Positions 26,614 to 34,921 of a DNA stretch of 64,000 nt are shown here, in pieces. Origin of the DNA: Mesorhizobium liriopis. Lineage in GTDB: Bacteria > Pseudomonadota > Alphaproteobacteria > Rhizobiales > Rhizobiaceae. The notes beneath the pieces were generated by a model. It searched no databases, had not been told where the DNA came from, and saw only the letters and a list, made by a program, of their open reading frames with translations. The translations under genes and the position numbers were made by a program. How positions within the stretch are numbered: position 1 is the stretch's first letter; each line of letters opens with the position of its first letter. The stretch lies in assembly GCF_024053505.1 (NCBI RefSeq), contig NZ_JAMXQS010000004.1, forward strand, positions 372,001-436,000. The letters run 5' to 3'.

Positions 26614-27882
26614 ATGAGTGGACTGCTTCTACGCGCGCTTTCGCGCTTCATGGCCAAGGGTAATCTCGTTGTTCTACTGCCGGACGGCACACGATATGAA
26701 CTAGGCGATGGCAGCGGGCCGCGCGTCGTGCTGCGGATCGAAACAGCTCACGCAATGCGGACAATGTTGGCAGACGCCTCACTCGGTTTCGCTGAAAACT
26801 ATATGAACGGCGAGATATCGATCGAGGAAGGCGACATTCTCGATCTTCTGCAACTCGCATTCATCAACGGCAATTACGAACACGCCACCGGGCCGCTCGC
26901 GGCGCTGAAATCGGGCGCCGCCTACCTGTTTCGCCGTTTGCAGCAAATCAACACGGCTGGCCGTTCGCGCGCCAACGTGCATCATCACTACGATCTCTCA
27001 AACGAGATGTACCGGCTCTTCCTCGACCCGGACATGCAATACTCATGTGCCTATTTCGAGCACCCCGGCCAAGGCCTGGATGAAGCACAGCTCGCCAAAA
27101 AACGTCATATCGCGGCCAAGCTCCGTGTACAGCCGGGTCAGAGTGTGTTGGACATCGGCTCAGGCTGGGGTGGCCTTGGGCTCTATCTCGCGCGCAACCT
27201 AGGCGCATCCGTTCAGGGCGTCACGCTTTCGGACGAGCAGTTGGCTGTCGCGCGCGAGAGGGCAGTGGGAGAGGGGCTCGACGATCTCGTGCGGTTCGAC
27301 TTGCGCGATTACCGTTCTCTTGACACCCGCTTCGATCGCATCGTGTCGGTCGGCATGTTCGAGCATGTTGGCATCAACCACTTCGCGAGTTTCTTCGAGA
27401 AGGTGGCGGAACTCCTGAAGGACGACGGTGTGATGCTTCTGCACACGATCGGCCGCTCCGGACCGCCGGCGGCGACAGACGCGTTCATCCGTAAGCATAT
27501 TTTCCCTGGCGGCTACATCCCCTCGATGTCCGAAGTGCTTCCGGTCATAGAGCGCGCTGGACTCGTGCTCACCGATGTCGAAATCCTCCGCTTCCATTAT
27601 GCGCAGACGTTAAAAGCTTGGCGCGAGCGCTTCAACGCGCATCGTGAAGAGGTCGTGGCGCTGCTTGATGAGCGCTTTTTTCGCATGTGGAACCTCTATC
27701 TTGCCGGTTCCGAGGCTGCGTTCCGCTGGGGTGATCTCGTGGTGTTCCAGTTCCAGCTAGCGCATGCCAAAAATGCGCTTCCGCTGACGCGCGACTATAT
27801 CGCGAACGAGGAAGAAAAACTCCGACAACTTGAGAACAGCGAGAGCGTGCGTCCTCCACCCGGATTGAACGTTGCCGCGTGA
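26614..27882 (+). CDS. cfa: Cyclopropane-fatty-acyl-phospholipid synthase
   Basis: SAM-dependent enzyme that adds a methylene bridge to unsaturated acyl chains of membrane phospholipids. The 422-residue product has the N-terminal lipid-binding domain, YSCAYF, the SAM motif VLDIGSGWGGLGLYLA, SVGMFEHVG and the HTIGRSG / PGGYIPSM blocks diagnostic of the CFA family. ATG 26614 preferred over the adjoining TTG. Independent of the preceding flavoprotein gene (150-bp gap with a weak terminator). Confidence 0.9.
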   Translation: MSGLLLRALSRFMAKGNLVVLLPDGTRYELGDGSGPRVVLRIETAHAMRTMLADASLGFAENYMNGEISIEEGDILDLLQLAFINGNYEHATGPLAALKSGAAYLFRRLQQINTAGRSRANVHHHYDLSNEMYRLFLDPDMQYSCAYFEHPGQGLDEAQLAKKRHIAAKLRVQPGQSVLDIGSGWGGLGLYLARNLGASVQGVTLSDEQLAVARERAVGEGLDDLVRFDLRDYRSLDTRFDRIVSVGMFEHVGINHFASFFEKVAELLKDDGVMLLHTIGRSGPPAATDAFIRKHIFPGGYIPSMSEVLPVIERAGLVLTDVEILRFHYAQTLKAWRERFNAHREEVVALLDERFFRMWNLYLAGSEAAFRWGDLVVFQFQLAHAKNALPLTRDYIANEEEKLRQLENSESVRPPPGLNVAA

Positions 27883-27954
27883 GGCGCCGCAAAATGACAC
27901 AAAGGTGAAAAGTCAGCGATTTCCATAAGGGAAGGAGTGCGTCACTCTCGCCGG

Positions 27955-28755
27955 ATGAACCAGATCGCGTCGTTGCTCTCTGCACTCGCTATGGGTCTCA
28001 TCACCACCTCGGCCAACGCCGCCGAGCCGGTGGATGTCGAGCTTGTGCTCGCGGTCGATGTTTCTCTGTCCATGTCGCCTGATGAACTGGAGATCCAGCG
28101 CAAAGGCTATGCTGCGGCACTTACCGACCCGCAGGTGCTGAAAGCGGTGGCGGACGGCGTAAACGGCAGGATCGCCGTCACCTATTTCGAGTGGGCGGGC
28201 ACATCGTCCCAGCATGTCGTCGTACCATGGACGATCCTGGCGACTGCGGAAGACGCCAAGGCCATCGCTGCGAAGCTTTCGTCGGCCATTCCGAACAGCG
28301 CACGGCGCACCTCGATCTCTGCCGCACTGTCCTTTGCCAATGATCTCTTCGCCGAAAGCAGTTTTCAGGGCATGAAGCGGGTCGTGGATATTTCCGGCGA
28401 CGGGCCCAACAATCAGGGCGCGCCGATTCAGGAGATACGTGACACGCTGATCGGGCAGGGCATCACCATCAACGGCCTGCCGTTGATGACGAGTGGCGGC
28501 TACTCGTCCTTTTACGATGTGAAGAATCTCGACCGCTACTATTCGGATTGCGTGATCGGCGGACCAGGCGCCTTCATGGTGCCGGTCAATGAGTGGGAGC
28601 AGTTTCCCGACGCGATCCGCCGCAAGCTGGTGCTGGAATTGGCGGAAAAGCCAACCGAGGTGCCAATTGTCCGCGTGGTCGCCGAGCCGCTCTCCGACTG
28701 CATGATCGGGGAAAAGATGTGGCGCAATCGCGGATGGGGAACGGATATGCGCTAG
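27955..28755 (+). CDS. Exported DUF1194 protein (von Willebrand factor A-like)
   Basis: A 266-residue periplasmic protein. The signal peptide is LLSALAMGLITTSANAA, and the mature domain begins with VELVLAVDVSLSMSPDE, a VWA-type metal-ion-dependent adhesion motif (DxSxS). The rest follows DUF1194 closely: VVDISGDGPNNQGAPI, YYSDCVIGGPGAF and a C-terminal Cys. Two Cys late in the chain may pair. Function of the family is not known. ATG 27955 chosen because the signal peptide begins there. Confidence 0.82.
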   Translation: MNQIASLLSALAMGLITTSANAAEPVDVELVLAVDVSLSMSPDELEIQRKGYAAALTDPQVLKAVADGVNGRIAVTYFEWAGTSSQHVVVPWTILATAEDAKAIAAKLSSAIPNSARRTSISAALSFANDLFAESSFQGMKRVVDISGDGPNNQGAPIQEIRDTLIGQGITINGLPLMTSGGYSSFYDVKNLDRYYSDCVIGGPGAFMVPVNEWEQFPDAIRRKLVLELAEKPTEVPIVRVVAEPLSDCMIGEKMWRNRGWGTDMR

Positions 28756-28767
28756 GACCAACCGGTC

Positions 28768-29772
28768 CTAGGCCGCGATCAATTGCTTGCGGTCTGACCG
28801 CTCCTGCTGCGGCGAACGCTGATAGAGTTCACGATAGCATTTCGAGAAGTGCGAGGCCGACACGAACCCGCAAGCGACGGCCACTTCCACCACTGGCATG
28901 GATGACTGGATCAGCAGATGCCGCGCGCGATCGAGCCTGATCTCGAGGTAATAGCGGGCAGGAGACCGGCCCATTTCCTGCCGGAACAGGCGCTCGATCT
29001 GGCGACGGGAAAGATCAACGTCATCGGCTATCTCGATTAAAGACAGCGGCTCGGCGAGGTTGGCTTCCATCAGCTCAATGATCGTCAGCACCTTCGAGTT
29101 TTGCACGCCGAGCCGCGCGCGCAAGGGCAGGCGCTGGCGGTCAGTCGGGTTGCGCACGCGATCCGTCAGAACCTGCTCGCAGATGCGATTGACAAGGCCA
29201 TCATCGAAGTCGTCGCCGATCAGCTTCAGCATCATGTCGAGCGCGGCGGTGCCGCCAGCGCAGGTATAGATGTTCTGATCGACCTCGAAGAGGTCGGCAA
29301 AGACATTGGCCTTGGGGAACGCCTCGGCGAAGCCGGGCAGGTTCTCCCAATGGATGGCGCAACGCTTGTTGGAAAGCAGGCCGGCCGAGGCGAGCACATA
29401 GGCGCCGGTGCAAAGGCCACCGATGGCGACGCCGCGGTTATATTCCTCGCGCAGCCAGGCGAAGGCCGTCTTGCTGGAATAGGCTTCGACGTTCACGCCG
29501 GAGCATACGATGACCATGGAGGGCCGTTCAGGGCCGGCCATCTTGCGACGCTCCTCGTCGAGCGAACCGTCAACGGCGCAGATGACGCCATTCGAGGCAT
29601 GCACAGGCTTGCCGTCATGGCTGGCGAGGCGCCATTTGTAGGCCTCATAGCCCAACATGCGGTTCGCGATACGCAACGGGTCGAGCGCTGTCGCGAATGC
29701 GACCATCGTGAATTCGGGAACAAGAAAAAAAACGATCGAACGCTTGACGGACTGCCTGCTGCTGGGCGCCAC
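28768..29772 (-). CDS. GlxA-family AraC-type regulator, GbdR-like
   Basis: A 334-residue transcription factor. Residues about 10-190 are a DJ-1/PfpI-like ligand domain (IVFFLVPEFTMVAFATALDPL, GGLCTGAYVLASAGLL) and about 220-320 an AraC/XylS double HTH (SLIEIADDVDLSRRQIERLF, VVEVAVACGFVSASHFSKCYR). This is the architecture of GbdR, which senses glycine betaine/dimethylglycine in Pseudomonas. Start GTG 29772 is preferred to TTG 29784 since GGAGGA lies 4 bp before it. Neighbouring dimethylglycine-type enzyme and the downstream betaine cluster support a betaine-sensing role; binding sites are not identified. Confidence 0.85.
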   Translation of the reverse strand: MAPSSRQSVKRSIVFFLVPEFTMVAFATALDPLRIANRMLGYEAYKWRLASHDGKPVHASNGVICAVDGSLDEERRKMAGPERPSMVIVCSGVNVEAYSSKTAFAWLREEYNRGVAIGGLCTGAYVLASAGLLSNKRCAIHWENLPGFAEAFPKANVFADLFEVDQNIYTCAGGTAALDMMLKLIGDDFDDGLVNRICEQVLTDRVRNPTDRQRLPLRARLGVQNSKVLTIIELMEANLAEPLSLIEIADDVDLSRRQIERLFRQEMGRSPARYYLEIRLDRARHLLIQSSMPVVEVAVACGFVSASHFSKCYRELYQRSPQQERSDRKQLIAA

Positions 29773-29892
29773 GTGCTCCTCCAAACACCCGCGGGAAGTG
29801 GCAGCCCCTTGCTGCTCGTTATGTCGCGATCAGGCAAAGATCAGCATAGATGCGACATCAAGTCAATCAAGCCGTCCGTCTCGTCAACCAAC

Positions 29893-29926
29893 AAAAAAGC
29901 GCCGCCCGACAAAGCCGGACGGCGCT
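29893..29926 (-). terminator. Rho-independent terminator of the 46-codon gene
   Basis: On the minus strand the stem AGCGCCGTCCG / CGGGCGGCGCT (one G-T pair) is followed by six T, 26 bp after the stop of the small gene at 29952. A strong, canonical structure. Confidence 0.75.
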
Positions 29927-29951
29927 GGACGCCGCAGCGATTTCGGGTGCT

Positions 29952-30092
29952 TTACATCACCAAGCCGCCGAGGCGGGCAGCGGAGATCGCGCCGGTCTGA
30001 CCAGGCATGGTCTTGCTCAGCCGCTGGCGTTCCAGTCGGGTGGAAAGGTTGGAATGACGACTGCGCTTAAACAGGCGATTGAACAGGTTCAT
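29952..30092 (-). CDS. Small basic protein, 46 residues, unknown
   Basis: Begins MNLFNRLFKRSRHSNL and ends ISAARLGGLVM. Support as a real gene: GGAGACC ribosome site 5 bp before the ATG, a strong rho-independent terminator 26 bp after the stop, and an isolated intergenic setting with the regulators on either side. Amphipathic, Arg-rich N terminus; no family recognised. Confidence 0.5.
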   Translation of the reverse strand: MNLFNRLFKRSRHSNLSTRLERQRLSKTMPGQTGAISAARLGGLVM

Positions 30093-30322
30093 TGAAGGTC
30101 TCCATCAACTCGGGACGGGTGCCTTCGCAAATCGGAGTGGGGCAGCTCGTTCTGATGGCGCTCATATAAGCGGCGATTGCCTGATTTTCAGTCAGAAATG
30201 CGAAGTCCGGCATCTGAAATGCGACAGCGATGCGACATCCTATTTCGCTCACTCAGCCGACCACACCGCGTGACGCGGCGTGGCCGGCCAAATTGACGAT
30301 GTTCCAACATCATGATCGGCGC

Positions 30323-30502
30323 TCAATGAGTGCGCCTGATCGGCTTGCTAACAATCCAACGTGTGCGACCGAGGCTGTCGGGCCAACCGATATCCTTTTG
30401 GATTTCGAGTGGAAGGCCGCCAACCAAGCGCTCGGTGCGCGACGCCCGGTGGGCAGCCCACCACTCGGATGCGATGGTATGGAGTGAGGTATAGAGGCTC
30501 AT
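30323..30502 (-). CDS. DUF1127-like small protein
   Basis: A 59-residue protein with the DUF1127-type core: an aromatic/Arg helix (EWWAAHRASRTERLVGG) followed by LPLEIQKDIGWPD, matching the LPxxxLxDIG motif. Start ATG 30502 has GGGAGAAG upstream. Alphaproteobacterial DUF1127 proteins are small Arg-rich proteins linked to stress, phosphate and RNA metabolism. Divergent from the LysR gene. Confidence 0.6.
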   Translation of the reverse strand: MSLYTSLHTIASEWWAAHRASRTERLVGGLPLEIQKDIGWPDSLGRTRWIVSKPIRRTH

Positions 30503-30545
30503 GGCACTTCTCCCAGCGATTGACGGGCTCCTCTGTCCCGCATGC

Positions 30546-30574
30546 TTGACAAATAACGCAGCGGCATGTTCAAT
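30546..30574 (+). promoter_or_regulatory. Possible promoter of the LysR-type regulator gene
   Basis: TTGACA at 30546-30551 and TTCAAT 17 bp later, 43 bp before the ATG at 30617. A 10-bp palindrome AAATGCATTT lies at 30580-30589 and could be an autoregulatory site. Confidence 0.35.
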
Positions 30575-30616
30575 CAAATGAAATGCATTTGCCTTAGCTT
30601 TCAGGAAATCTGATCG

Positions 30617-31525
30617 ATGAATGCGCCACTCAATCATCCCTTGCCGCTGCTTGAACTCGACGTTTTGCGCACATTCGTCGCCATCGCCGAGACCGGCAGC
30701 TTCACGACAGCGGCCAACATGGTGTTCCGGACCCCGTCCGCCGTGTCGATGCAGATCAAGAAGCTGGAAGAGCAACTCGGCCGATCGGTTTTCCTGCGCG
30801 ACGCGCGTTCGGTGAAGCTGACCAGTGACGGCGAACTGCTGCTCAGCTATGCGCGGCGGCTGTTGGCGATCAATCGCGAGGCGGTGGCGAAGTTCATCAT
30901 GCCCGACATCGTCGGCGTCGTTCGACTCGGCTCGCCCGACGACTTCGGCGAGCAGGTGCTTCCACCGGTACTCAGGCGCTTCGCGCAGACGCATCCCTCG
31001 ATCGCGGTCGATGTCACGATCGACCAGAGCAGCAATCTGCGCCGTCGCATGGATGACCGGATGCTGGACATCTCGATCCTCACCGCCGGTGCGAAGACTT
31101 TGGCGGAAGGAGCAGAAATCTTGCTGACCGATCCCATCGTCTGGGCTGGCTCACGCGGCGGCTCGGCGCATATGCGTGAACCGCTGCCGGTTTCGCTGTG
31201 GGAGGAAGGCTGTGCCTGGCGTGCCGGGGCGCTCGACGCGCTGGGGCGTGCGGGGCGGGACTATCGGGTCGCCTATATGAGCGCCCACACGGCCGGACAG
31301 CGGGCCGCCATTCTATCGGATCTCGCTATCGCACCGCTGCCGAAATCCTTTATGGGCGCCGATCTCGTCGAGCTCGGGCCGAAAGACGGACTACCGGAAA
31401 TCGGCACCTATTCGCTCGCGCTTCTGATCGCGCCTGATGCACCCCCACCGGTGAGGGCGGTGGCCGACCATATCAGAGCGGCCTTTGCCGGGTTCGCGGA
31501 AAACGGAAACCGGTTCTCGATATAG
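30617..31525 (+). CDS. LysR-family transcriptional regulator
   Basis: A 302-residue regulator with an N-terminal winged HTH (LRTFVAIAETGSFTTAANMV, RTPSAVSMQIKKLEEQLG) and a C-terminal periplasmic-binding-protein-like effector domain (IVGVVRLGSPDDFGEQVLPPVL). It is bracketed by two DUF1127-like genes. Ligand and targets cannot be read from the sequence; it may control its divergent small neighbour. Confidence 0.88.
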   Translation: MNAPLNHPLPLLELDVLRTFVAIAETGSFTTAANMVFRTPSAVSMQIKKLEEQLGRSVFLRDARSVKLTSDGELLLSYARRLLAINREAVAKFIMPDIVGVVRLGSPDDFGEQVLPPVLRRFAQTHPSIAVDVTIDQSSNLRRRMDDRMLDISILTAGAKTLAEGAEILLTDPIVWAGSRGGSAHMREPLPVSLWEEGCAWRAGALDALGRAGRDYRVAYMSAHTAGQRAAILSDLAIAPLPKSFMGADLVELGPKDGLPEIGTYSLALLIAPDAPPPVRAVADHIRAAFAGFAENGNRFSI

Positions 31526-31598
31526 CCACCGCACTCTTTCCCGCGATCGTCGCTAAAACTCGCTCATCCGAGCCGAGCCTGGCGCGTCCCGGGCTCCT

Positions 31599-31754
31599 TT
31601 ACAGAGCGCCGCGCAAAGTGGGCATGATGTCGTCCGCTGGATAGCCGACATCGCGCTGCAGTTCAGGCGGGAGCTGTGACAGAATGAGACGCGTACGGCG
31701 ACGGGCGCGGGCACGGCGCCAATCGGCCGCGATGCGGGTCAACTGATCGAACAT
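31599..31754 (-). CDS. DUF1127-like small protein
   Basis: A 51-residue protein starting at ATG 31754 with GAGGAAAC just upstream. Arg-rich helix RIAADWRRARARRRTRLIL is followed by LPPELQRDVGYP, the DUF1127 motif. A second copy of the family near the same LysR gene (the first at 30323-30502). Lies 125 bp downstream of pdxY on the same strand. Confidence 0.65.
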   Translation of the reverse strand: MFDQLTRIAADWRRARARRRTRLILSQLPPELQRDVGYPADDIMPTLRGAL

Positions 31755-31879
31755 CGGTGTTTCCTCTCGGGCTTGCGGCACAGCTTCATGGCGGCGTGCC
31801 TTGAACCGCGAAATAGAGGAACTCCGTTGCGAGCCGGTGACGTGTCAGCGACTGCCCGGTTACGGGAGTGTAACGGGCG

Positions 31880-32737
31880 TCACCAGGCCTTCAGGTGTTC
31901 GACGGTGAACAATTTCGTCGGCCGCACGAACTCGTCCTGCGCGGCGACCGTCAGGATTTCACGCGAGCCAGCCTCGGCGGTCTGCTTGAGAAGGCCATAT
32001 GTCGCCGACACTGCATGGACCAGTGCCGCCTCCGGCGAGCCGTCCTGCAACAGCTTGCCAAGGAATAGCGCCGCGATAGCGTCGCCTGCGCCATTGATGT
32101 TGATGGGCAGAAGCGGGGTGCGGATACGCAGGAGGTTCGCGCCGTCCGAAAGTACGACATCCGCGCTGTCGCCCGGCGTTTCGTCCGTCTGCACGCTGGT
32201 GACCATCACGATCTTCGGCCCTAGCGCGTGGACGGCGTTGATGGCGTCGGCCAGATCGCTGCGGTTGTTGACCTCGCGGCCTGAGAGATATTGCAGTTCG
32301 AACAGATTGGGCGTCACCACATTGGCGGCGGGCACCGCGCGGTCGCGCATGAATTCTGGAATGCCGGGGCGCACGAAGACACCACGGCCGACATCGCCGA
32401 TGACGGGATCGCAGCAATAGATCGCTTTGGAGTTGGCCGCGCGGACGCGTCCGACAGCGTCAAGTATCGCCTCGCCTATACCCGCGTCGCCCATATAGCC
32501 CGAGAGAACGCCGTCACAGGTCGGCAATACCCCACGCTCGTCGATGCCGCCGATCAGTTCGCGAATACTGTCACCGGTGTAGACCTGTCCGCGCCACTGG
32601 CCGTAGCCGGTATGGTTGGAGAACTGCACGGTGTTGACCGCCCACACCTCGACGCCCATGCGTTGAAGCGGAAACACGGCGGAAGCGTTGCCCACATGAC
32701 CGTAAGCAACCCAGGACTGGATGGACAGGACGTTCAC
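31880..32737 (-). CDS. pdxY: Pyridoxal kinase
   Basis: Phosphorylates pyridoxal to PLP in the salvage pathway. The 285-residue ribokinase-fold protein has SIQSWVAYGHVGNASAVFPLQRMG at the start (substrate pocket), the YCCDPVIGD block and the anion-hole/catalytic Asp in INGAGDAIAALF. Length matches PdxY (about 287). It is 65 bp after the reductive-activator gene on the same strand and could be read through from it, but no methyl-transfer role follows from this. Confidence 0.9.
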   Translation of the reverse strand: MNVLSIQSWVAYGHVGNASAVFPLQRMGVEVWAVNTVQFSNHTGYGQWRGQVYTGDSIRELIGGIDERGVLPTCDGVLSGYMGDAGIGEAILDAVGRVRAANSKAIYCCDPVIGDVGRGVFVRPGIPEFMRDRAVPAANVVTPNLFELQYLSGREVNNRSDLADAINAVHALGPKIVMVTSVQTDETPGDSADVVLSDGANLLRIRTPLLPININGAGDAIAALFLGKLLQDGSPEAALVHAVSATYGLLKQTAEAGSREILTVAAQDEFVRPTKLFTVEHLKAW

Positions 32738-32802
32738 GCTTCAATCTCCCTGATGCGAAGACGGGTCCTATTCCACGAAGCGCGCCGTTTCGCAAAGGGG
32801 TA

Positions 32803-34857
32803 TCACTCCCGCGAGCGACGACCCTCGCGACCTCGCCGGCGCCCACCGCCTTCGCCGCCCTCGGCCAGAACCTTGCGCGGCGGAAGGTTGACCTCGGCGG
32901 AGAGTTTCGGAAACGGATCGGCCTTGTTGGGCAGCGCCATCGCATCAACGAAAAGCTGCTGAAAGTTGGGCTCGAGTGCGGTCTCGATTTTTTCGATGCG
33001 GCCAACCTCGCGCTCGATCTCGCGACGGTGATCGCGATTGAGCAGTGCCATCAGCGCGCCGGTGCCGGCGGCATTGCCGACGGCCTTCACTTCAGTCAAT
33101 TCGCAATCCGGGATCAGCCCCAGCACCATCGCATATTTCGGGTCGATGAATGAGCCGAATGCACCCGCGAAGCGGATAGTATCCACGTGATCGACGCCCT
33201 GCTTTTCCATCAAAAGCTTCACACCGGCATAGAGAGCCGCCTTGGCGAGCTGGATGGCGCGGACATCGTTCTGGGTCACGGTGATCCGCGGGGCACCGTC
33301 ATGCAGCAGATAGGAGAAAGTGCGTCCGTTCGGGATGATGCGCGAACTGCGTGTCGCAAGCGTGCCGTCAACCACGCCGTCTTCCGAGATGATCCCGGCC
33401 AAGTACATCTCGGCGACGACCTCGATGATGGCCGAGCCGCAAATGCCGGTGATGCCGACTGCTTCCACGTCCTTGCCGAAGTTCGGCTCGTCCGACCAGC
33501 TTTGCACGCCGATTACGCGAAAACGGGGCTCCAGCGTGTCCGGGTCGATGCGCACGCGCTCGATGGCGCCAGGAGCGGCGCGCTGGCCCGACGAGATCTC
33601 GGCGCCCTCGAAGGCCGGGCCCGTGGGTGAGGACGCGGCAACGACGCGTTTCGCGTCGCCCAGGACGATTTCTGCATTGGTGCCGACATCGACCAGCAGC
33701 ATCATGCGGTCCTGCCTGTAGGGGCCTTCCGAGAGCGTCGCGCCGGCTGCATCCGCGCCGACATGGCCTGCGATGCAAGGCAGCATGTAAAGCCTCGCAC
33801 CTTTCGAGACTTCGATGCCGATCTCATGCGCCCAGAACTGCATGGCGCCTGAGACGGCAAGCGCAAAGGGTGCCTGGCCCAGCTCTGTCGGATCGATGCC
33901 GAGAAAGAGGTGGTGCATGATCGGATTGCCTACGAAGACGCAGTCGAAGATGTCTTCGCGGGCGACCTCGCCTTCCGCACAAACCTTGCCGATGAGCGTA
34001 TTCACGGCTTCACGCACGGCCTTGGTCATCGCCTCGCGCCCGTCGGGATTCATCATCACGTAGGAGACGCGGCTCATCAGATCCTCGCCGAAGCGGATCT
34101 GCGGGTTCGACGTGCCTGACGAGGCGACGATGCGGCCTGAGAGCAACGAGACGAGATGCATGGCGATGGTCGTCGAGCCGATATCGCAGGCGATGCCGTA
34201 AGCCTCGTTCTTCAGCCCCGGGTAGAGCGCGATAATGAAGGGCCGCGAGGTATCCATGTCGCGGTGGATGGCGGCGGTAACGCCCCAATTGCCCTTGCGA
34301 AGGATCGACTGGACCTGTGGGACAAGGTGAGGGGCGACCAGCAAGTCCTTCCAGCCCCAGTCCTTTTCGAGGACAACCTTGAGCCTGTCGAGATCACCGA
34401 GCGGCTTGTGCATGTCGGGCTCGTCCACCTCGACATAACAGAGCTGGACGGCACTGTTACGCTCGATCACACGATCGGTTGCCGCCTTGCGAACGACCTG
34501 CGCATTGATCACCGTATCCTGGGGCACATCCACCACGAGATCGCCCTGCACGGTCGCCGAGCAAGACAGTCGTCGGCCCTCGGGCAGGCCTCGCACACGC
34601 TCGTAGCGCTCTTCCTTCGGGCCTTTCGGGGAGATGTGGTCGAGGGTAGACGTGATGCCGTGCTTAGCGAACTGGCCGGTCTGAACCTCGACCTGACAGC
34701 GTCCACAAGTGGCGCGCCCGCCGCACACGGATTCGACATAAACGCCGAGCTGGCGGGCCGCATCAAGGATCGGCGTGCCAACCGGAAAGCGGCCGCGCTT
34801 GCCCGATGGCATGAAGAGGACCAGCGGGTCGGCAGGATTTTTGATCGGCGCGTTCAA
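32803..34857 (-). CDS. Reductive activator of corrinoid proteins (2Fe-2S + ASKHA domain, RACE/RamA-like)
   Basis: A 684-residue protein that uses ATP hydrolysis to return accidentally oxidised Co(II) corrinoid to Co(I). N-terminal plant-type 2Fe-2S domain with C45, C51, C54 and C99 (CGGRATCGRC ... LSCSA), a linker region, then an ASKHA actin-like ATPase core (CDIGSTT at 224-230, LLVDVGTNAEIVLG, TGICGSAIIEVVAEM, FAGAFGSFID), i.e. the DUF4445 activators. C-terminal 20 residues are an RG-rich tail (GGRRRGREGRRSRE) not part of the ASKHA fold. Separated by 64 bp with a perfect hairpin from the THF methyltransferase gene. Confidence 0.9.
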   Translation of the reverse strand: MNAPIKNPADPLVLFMPSGKRGRFPVGTPILDAARQLGVYVESVCGGRATCGRCQVEVQTGQFAKHGITSTLDHISPKGPKEERYERVRGLPEGRRLSCSATVQGDLVVDVPQDTVINAQVVRKAATDRVIERNSAVQLCYVEVDEPDMHKPLGDLDRLKVVLEKDWGWKDLLVAPHLVPQVQSILRKGNWGVTAAIHRDMDTSRPFIIALYPGLKNEAYGIACDIGSTTIAMHLVSLLSGRIVASSGTSNPQIRFGEDLMSRVSYVMMNPDGREAMTKAVREAVNTLIGKVCAEGEVAREDIFDCVFVGNPIMHHLFLGIDPTELGQAPFALAVSGAMQFWAHEIGIEVSKGARLYMLPCIAGHVGADAAGATLSEGPYRQDRMMLLVDVGTNAEIVLGDAKRVVAASSPTGPAFEGAEISSGQRAAPGAIERVRIDPDTLEPRFRVIGVQSWSDEPNFGKDVEAVGITGICGSAIIEVVAEMYLAGIISEDGVVDGTLATRSSRIIPNGRTFSYLLHDGAPRITVTQNDVRAIQLAKAALYAGVKLLMEKQGVDHVDTIRFAGAFGSFIDPKYAMVLGLIPDCELTEVKAVGNAAGTGALMALLNRDHRREIEREVGRIEKIETALEPNFQQLFVDAMALPNKADPFPKLSAEVNLPPRKVLAEGGEGGGRRRGREGRRSRE

Positions 34858-34882
34858 TTCAGTCTACTCTGCCGGGACTGCG

Positions 34883-34912
34883 GCCCTTCTGATCAATTGA
34901 GATCAGAAGGGC
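34883..34912 (-). promoter_or_regulatory. Intercistronic perfect stem-loop between methyltransferase and activator genes
   Basis: Stem GCCCTTCTGATC / GATCAGAAGGGC (12 bp, perfect), 6-base loop. No T-run follows on either strand, so it is not a standard terminator. It may set differential mRNA stability or attenuate read-through into the activator gene. Confidence 0.5.
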
Positions 34913-34921
34913 AAGAGAAGT

